A stretch of DNA of 64,000 nucleotides from Biscogniauxia marginata. Taxonomy: Eukaryota > Ascomycota > Sordariomycetes > Xylariales > Xylariaceae. Both the position numbers and the translations under genes were made by a program. Positions 50,422 through 60,342 of this stretch are shown here, in pieces. The notes under the pieces were generated by a model that saw only the letters and a program-made list of their open reading frames with translations, searched no databases and had not been told where the DNA came from. Within the stretch, counting starts at the first letter, position 1; each line of letters opens with the position of its first letter. Location: positions 248,001-312,000 of the forward strand of contig MU404075.1 of the NCBI GenBank assembly GCA_022695795.1, given 5' to 3'.

Positions 50422-50875
50422 TATTACGAATTAATAAAGGTAAAAGGAATAAAAGGAATTATATGATTTAAGGTTATATAACTCTAAAAAGAATTCTTTA
50501 TTAAACTTTTAAAAATAAAAGAGAATACCAAGATTCTTTATTAAACTTTTAAAAATAAAGGAGAATATTAAGATTCTTTATTAAACTCTTAAGAATTAAG
50601 GAGAATATTAAAATTACTCTCTTAAAAAAAAAGTATAAATAAAAATAGATTTCCTTTATATATAGTTATTCATTTTAGTTCCTTAACTATTAATCTAAAA
50701 TTATAATTACTCTTTAATACTATAATGAAAGTACCTTAAAATCTCTTTAACGAATAAAGCATTATAAATCTCTTAAATTAATCTTAATTCATTATTACCT
50801 TTAAATTAAGAAAACCCAGTACATACTCACTTGTGAGTCAGTTAACTAGGAACATACATAAGGAGGTTCGTCACA
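50422..50875 (+). repeat. Inverted LTR copy
   Basis: Reverse complement of the LTR family: the family end TGTGACGAACCTCC appears as GGAGGTTCGTCACA at 50862-50875, and the other end as TATTACGAA at 50422-50430. It abuts the preceding LTR head to head with only two bases between, forming the arms TTCGTAAT and ATTACGAA. It contains its own 40-bp tandem repeat. Confidence 0.78.
50493..50612. repeat. 40-bp tandem repeat inside the inverted LTR
   Basis: Three copies of a 40-bp unit (ATTCTTTATTAAACTTTTAA and following bases). It lies at the same place in the LTR where other copies carry a 45-bp or 7-bp tandem array. Confidence 0.85.
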
Positions 50876-50876
50876 C

Positions 50877-51249
50877 GAGTAAGCCACTTGATTTCCTATA
50901 TAAAATCGACTTTTTTAAAAATTCATAACTTTACACGTAAAAATCGTAAAAATCTCGAACATTTTTTATTAGTTATATAATTGTACGGTTTTACTAAAAT
51001 TAACATCGAAAAAATTAATTTTTAAAAACGCGAAAAGAAAACGCGTAAAATTTATAATTAAAATAAAACGTATAAACCTTTTTACGTATTTTTTTTATAT
51101 ATTTCATTTTCATTTTTTTTGATTTTAGTTTTAATTAAACCTTATAATTATATAACTAAAAAAAGGTCCGAGATTTTTATGATTTTTACGTGTAAAGTTA
51201 TGAATTTTTAAAAAAGTCGATTTTATATAGGAAATTAAGTGGCTTATTC
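50877..51249. mobile_element. Foldback / MITE-like element with arms of about 104 bp
   Basis: The left arm (50877-50982) and the right arm (51146-51249) are near-perfect reverse complements, including AAGCCACTT, CCTATATAAAATCGAC and CATAACTTTACACGTAAAAATC. The centre of about 163 bp is AT-rich with no ORF. It lies directly next to the end of the inverted LTR. I see no clear target-site duplication. It could be a non-autonomous DNA transposon or a foldback repeat. Confidence 0.75.
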
Positions 51250-51267
51250 ACTTGTATAGCTTACTTA

Positions 51268-51729
51268 TGTGACGAACCTCCTTATGTGTTCCTAGTCAGC
51301 TGACTTTACAGGTGAGTACGTACTAGGTTTTCTTAATTTGAAGGTAATAATAGGTTAAAATTGGTTTAATTAATTCACAATGTTATATTCGTTAAAGAGG
51401 TTTTAAGGTACTTTCATTATAGTATTAAAGAGTGACTATAGTTTTAGATTAATAACTAAAGAACGAATAACTAGATATATAAGAAATCCCCTTCTTTTTA
51501 TATTTATTCTCCTTGGTACATATTCCCTCTTTACATTAACTGTTATATAAGTAGAGTTTGTCCGGATTTGAGATTAACTTAGATCCCATTTGATATGATT
51601 TGAGAGTAATTTAGATTACATCACGTGACGTCTTATTATGTTCTAGAAAGGACCGCCCTGTATTTATATTCGTGGTCCGTGTCTTAATACCCTTGTAGGA
51701 AATCCCTTTAACATAGTTGGTTCGTAACA
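51268..51729 (-). mobile_element. Solo LTR with 5-bp target-site duplication
   Basis: 462 bp, TGTGACGAACCTCC to GTTCGTAACA. It is flanked by ACTTA on the left (51263-51267) and ACTTA on the right (51730-51734), a 5-bp duplication as gypsy integrases make. No internal region remains, so it is an LTR-LTR recombination product. Confidence 0.85.
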
Positions 51730-52375
51730 ACTTACTTATAAAACATGTTAGTTATAATTCGCGTATTTATATAATAAATAAAAATACGTTTAATAATTTA
51801 GATTTTAAAAAGTTATAATTATTTTTATTTGTTATTAAATTTTTATTTGTTATTAAATTTTTATTTGTTATTAAATTTTTATTTGTTATTAAATTTTTAT
51901 TTGTTATTAAATTTTTATTTTTATTTTAAAGGGTTTTAACTCGGAAAATATAATAAATTAATTAACTTAAATTACGCATTAAAAAAACCGAATACTTAAT
52001 ATAAAAAAGGTATTTAGTTTTTAAAACGTAAAACTAAAAAAGATAATTTAAATAATAATAATTATTAATTAATTTAATGTTATATAAATGTTTTTTAATA
52101 GTTAAAATTACGAAAGTTATAAAAACTAGCTTACTCGCTTATATAACTCACTTATTTATAAGACACGTTAATTAAAACTACGAAAATTTTAAAAACTAAT
52201 TTATTTATTTATATAGTTAATTTACTTATAAAACACGTTAAATTTAATTATAATTTAATAATTAAATAACTTCACTTTTATATAATAACTAACTTAGTTT
52301 CTTATAATTTATAAATTATAAAAAGGTTAGTTATTATAAAGAAATATTTTAAAAAAGGTTAAATACCTAGTGATA
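51730..52375. other. AT-rich degraded sequence at the right end of the island
   Basis: Continuing AT-rich DNA of RIP-like composition. It includes a repeated block around CTTATAAAACACGTTA (three variants near 51735, 52160 and 52225). Composition returns to normal at about 52375. No coding signal. Confidence 0.55.
51822..51917. repeat. 18-bp tandem repeat
   Basis: About five copies of TTTTTATTTGTTATTAAA, nearly perfect. Confidence 0.9.
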
Positions 52376-52876
52376 GTTTAAGTATCATAGACAGGTCCGC
52401 AGTGGAGACGGTCGCAAAACTACCAAACTTTAAATTGACCTCCAGTCCAGAACCTCGCCTGGCCCTTTTATTATATAGTGGATAGTAGTGTTCGTGCGGT
52501 GGTAATATGCTTGGAGGCGGTATCACTCAGCCTCCGATAAAACTTGACATATTCTTCGTCGCCCTCGTATAGCTCACCCTTGGGGAATGCGGAAGTTCTC
52601 CAATACCGCAGCCATAGAATAAGGGCTGGCTTGGGCGCCAAGCGCTTCCACACATATCTTCACTTCTTACCACTGCATGAAGATCCGTCTTCTCGGCGCT
52701 GAGCTTGCCCGGCAACCTTGTTCACAAGAGTCGGTACATGTATGCCGGCCGGTATTGCCAACACATAGTATCGTACGATATGGTTACCAGTAGTATTCTA
52801 TTCTGGAGTCACGTCAAAAAGAACTAGTACTAGACGTGCCCTAGATACATAGGTAACAGCCGGCGTGCCTCCTCAT
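52376..52876. other. 3' flank of the prenyltransferase gene with an unassigned ORF
   Basis: Normal-composition DNA between the island and the prenyltransferase. A minus-strand ORF (52653-52471, 60 aa, with WKRLAPKPALILWLRYW and EEYVKFYRRLSD) has protein-like composition. It could be the end of a gene cut off by the island, but I recognise no family and do not call it a gene. Confidence 0.3.
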
Positions 52877-54324
52877 TCACTTGTGCCCATTGCTTACCAT
52901 CAAACGAGTGGGATGGAACGCCTCGGGTGATACATATGAAGTGATCTCCATATCCCCGCTAGGCTTAAACATGCAGCTTACATACGTCTGCATGCCTGTC
53001 CCCTTGTCCATCGGTCGGTGCTGGGCAATACACTCCAATGCTGCTAGATACCGTTGACAATATGCTCCGCGGCCTTTAGATTCCATCCACGACGTGACGC
53101 CGCGCGAGATACGGAGATCATTGCGCCCATATCGCCGCACCAAGGCGTAATATTTGATGCCGGGCACCCTGGCACCGACGGCAATGTCGAAGTAGTACAT
53201 AGACCCCTTGAGCAAGACCGAGAGATCGAGAAAGTTATCAGTTGATGTGTTGTAGATAGGGCGCGGCAGCTCGGCGTCAGCAGGGTAGTCGGCAGGTAGC
53301 GACAAGGCGGACAAGATGAGATCACGGAGATCGTGCAATCTAGGCTCCGGCACCTCCACACGGCCTCCAAGCGTCATGACCTCTCGGACAGACTCGAAAC
53401 TTGTGTGAGGCGTCTGAAAGTAGAGCTTGATGCGCGATTGTGAGGACGCGGCGCTATTGTCGACTCCGACCATACTGCAATATCACAATCCGATCTCGAT
53501 TAGCAAGAATGGAATGGCGTGGGTAGTGACTATGGGTCCACTGACAAGGGCTCCAATAGTTTGCCTTCCGGGTTGTTACGGAGGAAATCCCATAACATCG
53601 CGCGGGCTTCGTTGGCAGGATCGAGCTTGACAAGCGCCTCCTCCCACAGCTCAAGCGGGACCACGGGCTCCGTCTGTCCAAGCTTGCGGGGCATGAAATA
53701 CGTCTTGAACCTATGGCCCGAGCTTGGGAGCTCGTGGGCCATCATCATGGTGGTCCGTGACGCTGCCTCCTGAGCGTACTTGGAGTTGTCATGATCGAAT
53801 AGCGTGGCGATAAAGTGGTCGACCAAGCTCAGGTCCACAGACGGATCTGCAGAACGAAGTCGGTGCAGTAACAGTCGCGTGGCTTGCTGGTTCAATGGGT
53901 CAAAGTCCCCGCCTGAGAGCTCGTTAATGCCCTCAATGGCGTACCGGATCTCTGGCTCGCCGCCGGCAGTGTTCCACTTCCAAGAATATTCGATGGGGGT
54001 TCCGTCGTCACCCAATGGAATGCATCTCCATGTCAAAGCGCCATTGGGGTTTGGTGCAGGTCCTAAAGATGGAACCTGGGAGTCGAGTTAAACAATTACT
54101 TATATCAAGCAGAAGAAGATTGCAGAGTCACTCACGATCCAATGGTAATAGAACAACAAAGCTTCATACTGTCTATCAGTAGAATAACCTGCTAAGTGAG
54201 TCCAAGCGGCTAAATGAGGTCCCGTGAGCTGCCACCAGTAATCGCAGCCGGGGTTGCGAGGCGGAAGCCATTTAGACACTGACGCCCAGACCTGTGAGGG
54301 TTGTTTTTCTGCTAATGAATCCAT
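52877..54324 (-). CDS. DMATS-type aromatic prenyltransferase
   Basis: Soluble ABBA-fold enzyme of the dimethylallyltryptophan synthase family, moving a prenyl group from an allyl diphosphate to an aromatic ring (indole or phenol). Model: exons 54324-54136, 54075-53531 and 53474-52877, 443 aa, the usual family length. Seen: YWWQLTGPHLAAWTHLAGYS and YEALLFYYHWIVPSLGP near the N terminus; LTWRCIPLGDDGTPIEYSW with E92 at the position of the family's catalytic Glu; SRIKLYF; PGIKYYALVRRYG; and MFKPSGDMEITSYVSPEAF near the end. The frame is intact. Intron 2 uses a weak donor (GTCACT) but is the only in-frame choice. A small extra 3' exon is possible because GTAAGC follows near the end. Neighbours are the P450, UstYa and precursor-fusion genes, whose repeats carry Trp and Tyr, so the peptide is a candidate acceptor. 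That is inference; a small-molecule acceptor is equally possible. Confidence 0.9.
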
Positions 54325-55612
54325 AGCCTTGATACTAGTATAGTGTAATCATTACATTATCCCTTGTTCTTCATGCCATCTGCTTCATTGTGCCTAATAT
54401 ATACACCGAGGGGCAGACCTTGGGCGGGGAAGCAACAACCATTCGCGAAATAGCCGTTCAAGGACCACGGTGATCATTGAGCCCATGAAATCTGGGTATC
54501 TATGCCTATACGTAGATTGCAAATCCTCTTAACTCCATATCCTGCGTCTAGGCTTTTAGTCGGCGCGGCGGCTGGAACGTTACGTGTTTGCTATTCTTGG
54601 GACCTAGGGAGATGCATCTAAAGTCGGTTATTGCTACTATGTATGTGTAAATAGCTGCATAGATTCACAAGGAAACAGTACATCTACCTGTAAAAACAGT
54701 TGATATGATCCTCATCCGTACGTACATATCTTCTGCAATCTACATCAAATACTGAATGACAGCAGTGAGCACAGTCTATCAGACCCTCTCGAGCTACCTA
54801 CCTTACTAGTGGGGAAACTGTGACACCCACCGTTAAAAGGACCTGGGGGGATATATTAAATGCAAGGTTAATTATGGTAACGATCGCCATAAGATTATAG
54901 CTAACTGCTTAGCGATATGTTACATTAAGGGCAGGCTGGCTTATGGCTTGTGAAAGTGGAGTCGTTCTCTATGGCGCGTCGCATAGATCCTCGATCTAGG
55001 CCGTAATACTCTCCACAGTTGTGTAACCCACTTGCTTTAAGACATCCTTATAGACAGTAACCTGTAGAATGATAATGTAACTGTCGTGTTGCTACATGCG
55101 CATGTAAGATTAGATCCGATAACGATACCATTTCTTAAAAAAAAATTGCTATACTCACCGCTTCATGTGCGTTGGTACATATTGGTAGGAACTGCAACCC
55201 TAAGACGAAGTCTGTAGTGTTTACACTCACGGGAGGTGTGATACTCCGTGATCCTTTACGCGGGCTTGCCGTGGATAGCAGCTTGGACAGATAATGTCAC
55301 TTGTCCCGATGTAACGAAGTTGGGTAACATAGCACATATTCTTTTTTAGTTTACAAACTAGTGACTCCCTTGTTGTACTGCACAACCTCCCACGTCCAAA
55401 CCTGAAGTGTTCGCATATGGACTTGGCTAATATCGACAAACACCACGCTATTAAGAAGTTCTCCATAGTTTAATGAGCTTCAATCTGTTCTTAGAGATGT
55501 TTAAAGTCGTAGATATCCCATGTGGCCCTGGAACTGAGACTACCTAGAGCTTATTTCATCACTAAAAATATTAACCCATGCTTTAGTAACCACTTTAATA
55601 CTTCCAAGAGCA
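54325..55612. promoter_or_regulatory. Divergent promoter region of prenyltransferase and P450
   Basis: About 1.3 kb between the minus-strand prenyltransferase and the plus-strand P450, suggesting shared control. No binding site is assigned. The ORF at 55227-55466 on the minus strand shows no protein character. Confidence 0.45.
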
Positions 55613-57473
55613 ATGGATGTTCTTTTAACGACGAAAGTTCTAATTTCTTGCTTATTCGGTTTCCTATTTTGGAAAATCCTCCTGATTGGGCAACGGCCAA
55701 AAGACTTTCCACCAGGTCCTCCCACCGTTCCCATACTGGGAAATATCCATCTAGTAGGGCCCCAATAGCAAGGTACATCAGAAGACCTCTTGTTACTGAT
55801 ATTAATGATTTGTAGATCCCTAAGCACAACGTTCATTTGCAGTTCCAGAAATGGGCGCAGGAATATGGACCAGTATACAGCCTAATATTAGGCAGTAAAG
55901 TCATGATTGTCCTCTCTAGTGACCGTGCGATAAAGGACCTCTTGGATAAGAGAAGCGCTATATATAGCGACCGGATGGATTTATACGTAGGCCAAACTTT
56001 GGCAAGCGGAGGTTTGAGAATCTTGATGATGGTAAGCTGAATATGGCTAGCTGATCGAAACGTTGGTGCATTGCTAAGACTGTTGCGTTTCCAGCGATAT
56101 GGACAAACTTGGAGAACTGTGTGTCATCATACACTCATTAAACGAAAAGAAATCTTAGTTGACGACCTCCTAGATTCGGCGGATCATGCACAATCTTCTC
56201 AATATACATGCCGCCCGTTCCTTCGAACCCTATCAAGTTCTTGAGAACCAACAGATGATATATGATATTCTTAACGAGCCCCAGAACTTTACGCAACACG
56301 TTCGTCGCTACGCAAACTCTCTGACTACCACGGTCACGTTTGGGTACGACCTCCCTTCCCCGGTACCCTTTTATGGACCGAGACTGAGCCTGCAGGTACC
56401 GAGTGCCAACATACGAAGACCCCCACTTCCAGGAGCTCTTTAAAGTCTTCGGTGATTTTGTCCTGCTTGCACAAACTGGTACAGCGGCGCTTCTTGATTA
56501 TATGCCTGCACTACGAATCCTTCCGGCATGGATACTTCCCCAGAAGCGACGTGCCAAAGCCCATCATCGTCCAGAAAAGACCCTTTACAGATACCACTGG
56601 GACAAAGCGAAAGCTAATTCTATGTCTTCAACAAGTCCAAATCCCTGTTTCACTGTGGGACTCATTCAGGAGCAGAGAAAGCATGGCTTTGACGACGACT
56701 TTGCTTCATATATTACTGGAACACTCCTCGAAGCAGGGAGCGACACGACCGCAAACACTCTGCTCGGGTTCCTGTGTGCCATGCTTGTTTTCCCCGAAGT
56801 CCAACAGCGCGCAAAAGCTGAGCTCGACCAAGTGGTCGGGGCCAACAGAATGCCGTTGCTAGAGGATGAGCCGCATTTGCAGTACATACGTGGATGTGTC
56901 AAGGAATCTCTCCGCTGGATGCCAACCACCATTTTAGGCGCAATTCCCCATGCTCTCACACAAGATGATGACTACATGGGTTTCAAACTGCCAAAAGGAG
57001 CGGGAGTTCTTAACAATGTTTACACAATCCACAATGATGACTCTCGTTACCCCCATCCACGCCAGTTCGATCCTGAACGTTTCAAGGATGACAAGCAATC
57101 TGTTTTTGATGCAGCCGTCAACCCAGACGTATCCAAACGTGACCACTTTACTTTCGGGGCCGGACGGCGTATCTGTCCAGGTATGCATGTAGCAGAGCGA
57201 AGTCTCTTTCTGGCCATTTCGAGGCTGCTGTGGGCATTTGACTTCAAAAGGCCAGTTGATGACGATGGAAACGAGATTGTCCCGGATTCTAGCCAAGTCA
57301 CCCAAGGCTTCGTGTGTGCACCACTGCCTTTCAAGGCTGTCATTACGGCCCGGGACGAAAGACGGGCGGAAATTGTTCGCAACGGATGGAAAATTGCACA
57401 GCAAGAGAATCTGGTACCGGAAACAATGCAGTGGAGGAGCTTTCCTGAGGGCATTCGGACCGCAAATTCATAG
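55613..57473 (+). CDS. Cytochrome P450 monooxygenase
   Basis: Membrane-anchored P450, probably oxidising a cluster intermediate at the ER. Model: join(55613..55753, 55816..56031, 56095..56118, 56174..56343, 56396..57473), 542 aa. The N terminus is a hydrophobic anchor (MDVLLTTKVLISCLFGFLFW) followed by the proline hinge FPPGPPTVPILGN. Exon 3 encodes only eight residues (RYGQTWRT), completing the conserved C-helix text RYGxTWR-IRRIMHNLL. I-helix AGSDTT lies at 297-302, KESLR (ExxR) at 353-357, and the heme loop FGAGRRICPG at 437-446 with C444 as heme ligand. All motifs are present and no stops occur, so it should be functional. It resembles the fungal group that includes O-methylsterigmatocystin oxidoreductase-like enzymes. 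The substrate is unknown; peptide-side-chain oxidation is possible given the neighbours. Confidence 0.93.
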
Positions 57474-57860
57474 GTCAGTTCTAATCAGTCAAGTAAAAAA
57501 AAAAAGGGGGGGTGTTGGGTTCTCCTGTTGAAAGCCTTCTAGAGGGATTCAGGAGTGAATAAATACATGATTCTTTGAGCGAATGGTAGTTTTATTACTG
57601 AACCGCAAACCTGTTCATGGAACAGTGTTTTTGATATACTTATTGACAAATATGAACCTATCCCTATTCTAATGATCACCTCAGTTATTGCCTGTGTGAA
57701 GTCTGTAGATAGATGCTAAGGAGCCGTTTATTTTCTCCCACTACAACTTTGATGCATGACAAATCTGTCGCTGTATAGCTTCCTGTAAGCAAAGCGTAGT
57801 GAAATCAAGACATAGCCAGTCGGATTAGCTTCGGCATGATAGTGATAGGCTAGCTACTCG
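57474..57860. terminator. Convergent 3' region of P450 and UstYa genes
   Basis: About 390 bp between two convergent genes; it must hold both polyadenylation regions. An A-run (57495-57506) followed by a G-run lies just after the P450 stop. Nothing else is recognised. Confidence 0.4.
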
Positions 57861-58791
57861 TCAATTCTGAATCCCGTCAGCATCACTATACCTGTGCTTC
57901 TCGGTCCACTCCTTGAGAGCCTCGAAATCACGGCATTGGTGAGTAGAACCCCAACCTGTGACACCACCTATGGTCTCATTTCTCTTCTCCAACGTTGGAT
58001 CCGCTGCGCACATAAGAGACTGGCGAATAAAATCGAAGCAATGCTGCATGTGAGGTGAAGGTATACCATCCTGTCTCTGAATGGATGATCCGGAATCCTC
58101 ATCCGGCCTGGTGCTACCTATCTCAATGGCTGCATAGTACCCATGTCGTAGCATGTCCTGTAGGGAACTTTTCGTCAGCATATAACAGCGTCGCGTGGAT
58201 CTGCAGGCTGGCCTGGGCAGCAACTATTTGGCATAGAAAACTTACCAGACAATGCAATTGATGGAATGCTGACACGCAGTATCGGTTCACAATACCTGAT
58301 ATATTGGCTTTGACAAAACCTCGACCCTCTAGTAGATGTTAGCGTGAGATAACTATGCAATGTGACGTGACACACTAACTAGGAATCAGCCTTTCCCAAG
58401 CCGAATTGGAGGCATCCGATATAGCTTCCGTATACAACGGGTCTCTGCGGAATGTCCTTAGGGTAGTTGATGTCCCAGATGCAGTAGCTTCTGATCCAGT
58501 CAATCCTGAAGTGTCTGGAATGTTGACCGTGAATGCTCGGGAATATTGACCTTCTGGATATTGCAATTCACCTGACGTTATACTGCGCCAGAGATATCCC
58601 GTCCCAAATCCACTCAGAAAGACAATGGATAATACCGCAAACAAGACCGGTTTTGATAGACCTCGTTGACGATGTATAGGCTTTGGACAGCATTGTGGCT
58701 CTGCCTCGTCCCAGTAGGCGACTCCACGCCCATCATCCCGGTCATTTCCTTCAAGGAGAGAGGCCAAGGACAACTCGGAAGAGATCGACAT
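57861..58791 (-). CDS. UstYa-family (DUF3328) oxidative protein
   Basis: UstYa-type protein; relatives in ustiloxin, asperipin and cyclochlorotine pathways carry out oxidative macrocyclisation or chlorination/hydroxylation of peptides. Model: exons 58791-58380, 58328-58246 and 58157-57861, 263 aa, a usual length. A cytosolic N terminus is followed by one membrane segment at residues 48-68 (PVLFAVLSIVFLSGFGTGYLW) and then a lumenal domain. Both family motifs are present: H160-Q-L-H163-C164 after KGRGFV, and H201-M-Q-H204-C205 in PHMQHCFDFIRQSLMC. The start was chosen at MSISSEL because the longer ORF upstream lacks family resemblance. It is divergent from the precursor-fusion gene with 665 bp between, and convergent with the P450. 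Frame is intact. Confidence 0.92.
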
Positions 58792-59456
58792 ATTCAGTGT
58801 AAACGAAGAAATGTTAGATTGAACAAAAAAAAAGTGTGTGATATTCACAGTATGCTTGGATAGAGCGTAATGATGTTTTGATACTAAGATGCCTCCTTGT
58901 CTGAGAGCTCTTATCAATTGTTCGCATAGTAGTACATATCCATATCCTCCTCGTGAAAGTGGAGGCTACAGCAACTACGTTGGCCCAAATCCCAGCAGAC
59001 TTCTTCCACGGAACTCTCATGTAACGTAGGAAATGTTATTCCTGCGAGTTGAAGGCGGGGTCGCGCATCAATTGTTGCACTTTTAGTTGCTACGCAGTGG
59101 TACCCAAGTTTATGAGGGTACAGATAAGGCGGCGAAACCATCTTGAACACCATGCAGAGTTATATAGCCACATGCCGACTGCATGCAACTCAAGGAAGTA
59201 TCTTGCTCGATAGGAGAGACGACGTATATCTCCCTATTCGGTAGGATGGTATCCCTCAACAGGTGTTCATCACGAAGGGTTTTCTTCCTTGGCATGGCAA
59301 CTCTATTCATATAGTCTCATATCAAGGTATTATAAAGTAAGCTAAGGTCAGGTGCTTTTGATCAGGCTCTAGACTGCACATCTTTCTATCAACGAGCGTG
59401 CCTACTAGTTCGAACCATCTCTTATTGGATAACGAGGTCCTCAGTGTATTTTCAAG
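58792..59456. promoter_or_regulatory. Divergent promoter of the UstYa gene and the precursor-fusion gene
   Basis: 665 bp between two divergently read genes whose products carry the same HxxHC motifs, which suggests co-regulation. Short minus-strand ORFs (58814-59020, 58914-59153, 59110-59310) are not supported as genes. No specific operator is assigned. Confidence 0.5.
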
Positions 59457-60342
59457 ATGTATCGAAACTTCGCCTTATTTGTTGCCTACATCTTGGTGAA
59501 TCATGCGTTGGGTTTACCGGTGAAGTCCTCAGGTAAGTCTAGAGCTGGCCTTTTGGAATTAAAGACTGACATTTCACTTAGATGATTCTACCAACTGGTA
59601 TGCAGACTCTGCATCCGGGATTTCCAGTGCTCTCAATTCTCGCAAGGAGGATACAAACTGGTACGCCGACTCTGCCGCTGGCATGGCGGAGTCCTTACCC
59701 GAGAAGCTACGCCGTAGCGAAAAGACGAATTGGTACTCCGATTCGGCATCCGGAATGGCCGAATCACTGGATAAGCGGTCCGGTATGTCGAATGAAGAGA
59801 AGCAGAGTTATGAGAAGTCCCTCAGAGACTGGATCTACAATGACATGCGAGGAGAACCTTTGCGTGAAAGTTCCGAGAGAGGTAAGGCATTCTTCGAGTT
59901 CACCCCAAAGCCGCGCCATGATATAGTCGATCGTTGGCATGTCCCGGCCGAGCTACAAGAGCGCTTCAATACCACTCACTCGGATGCTGAACGCGTCAGC
60001 ATATTGAATTACTACCTGATGGTGACCGATCGTGAGCCCAAGTCGGCACGAGAACTTGGTTTTACGCCAACGTTTGACGCGCCTGGACTCACGGAAGCGA
60101 ACGAGGTCGGATACGGATACGCTCTCGCTGGCCAGCACCAATACCATTGCGTCAATTTTGTGGCCGACGCCATCGACATCGGCAAGGAACATTTGAACGA
60201 CTTCTACCTGAAACATGCCATTCATTGCCTGGGCCTGTTGAAATGGCTGGCACCACAGTTGACTATGAAACAACCCACAAGTTTTTTACTTACTGGGGCA
60301 AATGAAAGACTCCTTAACGATTATCCGCAAACAATTGATTAG
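59457..60342 (+). CDS. Putative RiPP precursor fused to a UstYa-like HxxHC domain
   Basis: Model: join(59457..59532, 59582..60342), 278 aa. The intron is a standard GTAAGT...TTAG. Residues 1-20 (MYRNFALFVAYILVNHALGL) look like a signal peptide. Residues 29-91 hold three tandem repeats, TNWYADSASG (29-38), TNWYADSAAGMAESL (50-64) and TNWYSDSASGMAESL (74-88), each followed by a basic pair: RK at 46-47, RR at 69-70 and KR at 90-91, the last two being classic Kex2 sites. Residues from about 125 to the end are a globular domain with H211-Q-Y-H214-C215 and H237-A-I-H240-C241, the two HxxHC motifs of UstYa/DUF3328 proteins. Repeats and motifs lie in one uninterrupted exon, so the fusion does not depend on splicing. 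Known: fungal dikaritin RiPPs come from secreted, Kex2-cut repeat precursors and need separate UstYa oxidases. Inferred: here precursor and oxidase are one protein. The motif spacing is tighter than usual, so the domain may be divergent. Confidence 0.82.
59590..59778 (+). repeat. Three tandem core-peptide repeats with dibasic spacers
   Basis: Repeat units start at Thr29, Thr50 and Thr74, so the periods are 21 and 24 residues. N-W-Y, D-S-A and G are invariant; the fourth core residue is A, A, S. Spacers differ more than cores, which is what selection on a processed core would leave. Confidence 0.85.

Noticed and set aside
50194..50466. 90-aa ORF with repeated FYLH text
   Set aside because: Product of the 45-bp LTR minisatellite.
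50490..51920. Possible CRISPR-like arrays
   Set aside because: The tandem units are contiguous with no unique spacers, and the genome is fungal.
59457..59778. Repeat region and HxxHC domain as two separate genes
   Set aside because: They share one exon (59582-60342) with no stop between and no new start with leader-like context; the separate-gene reading has no support.
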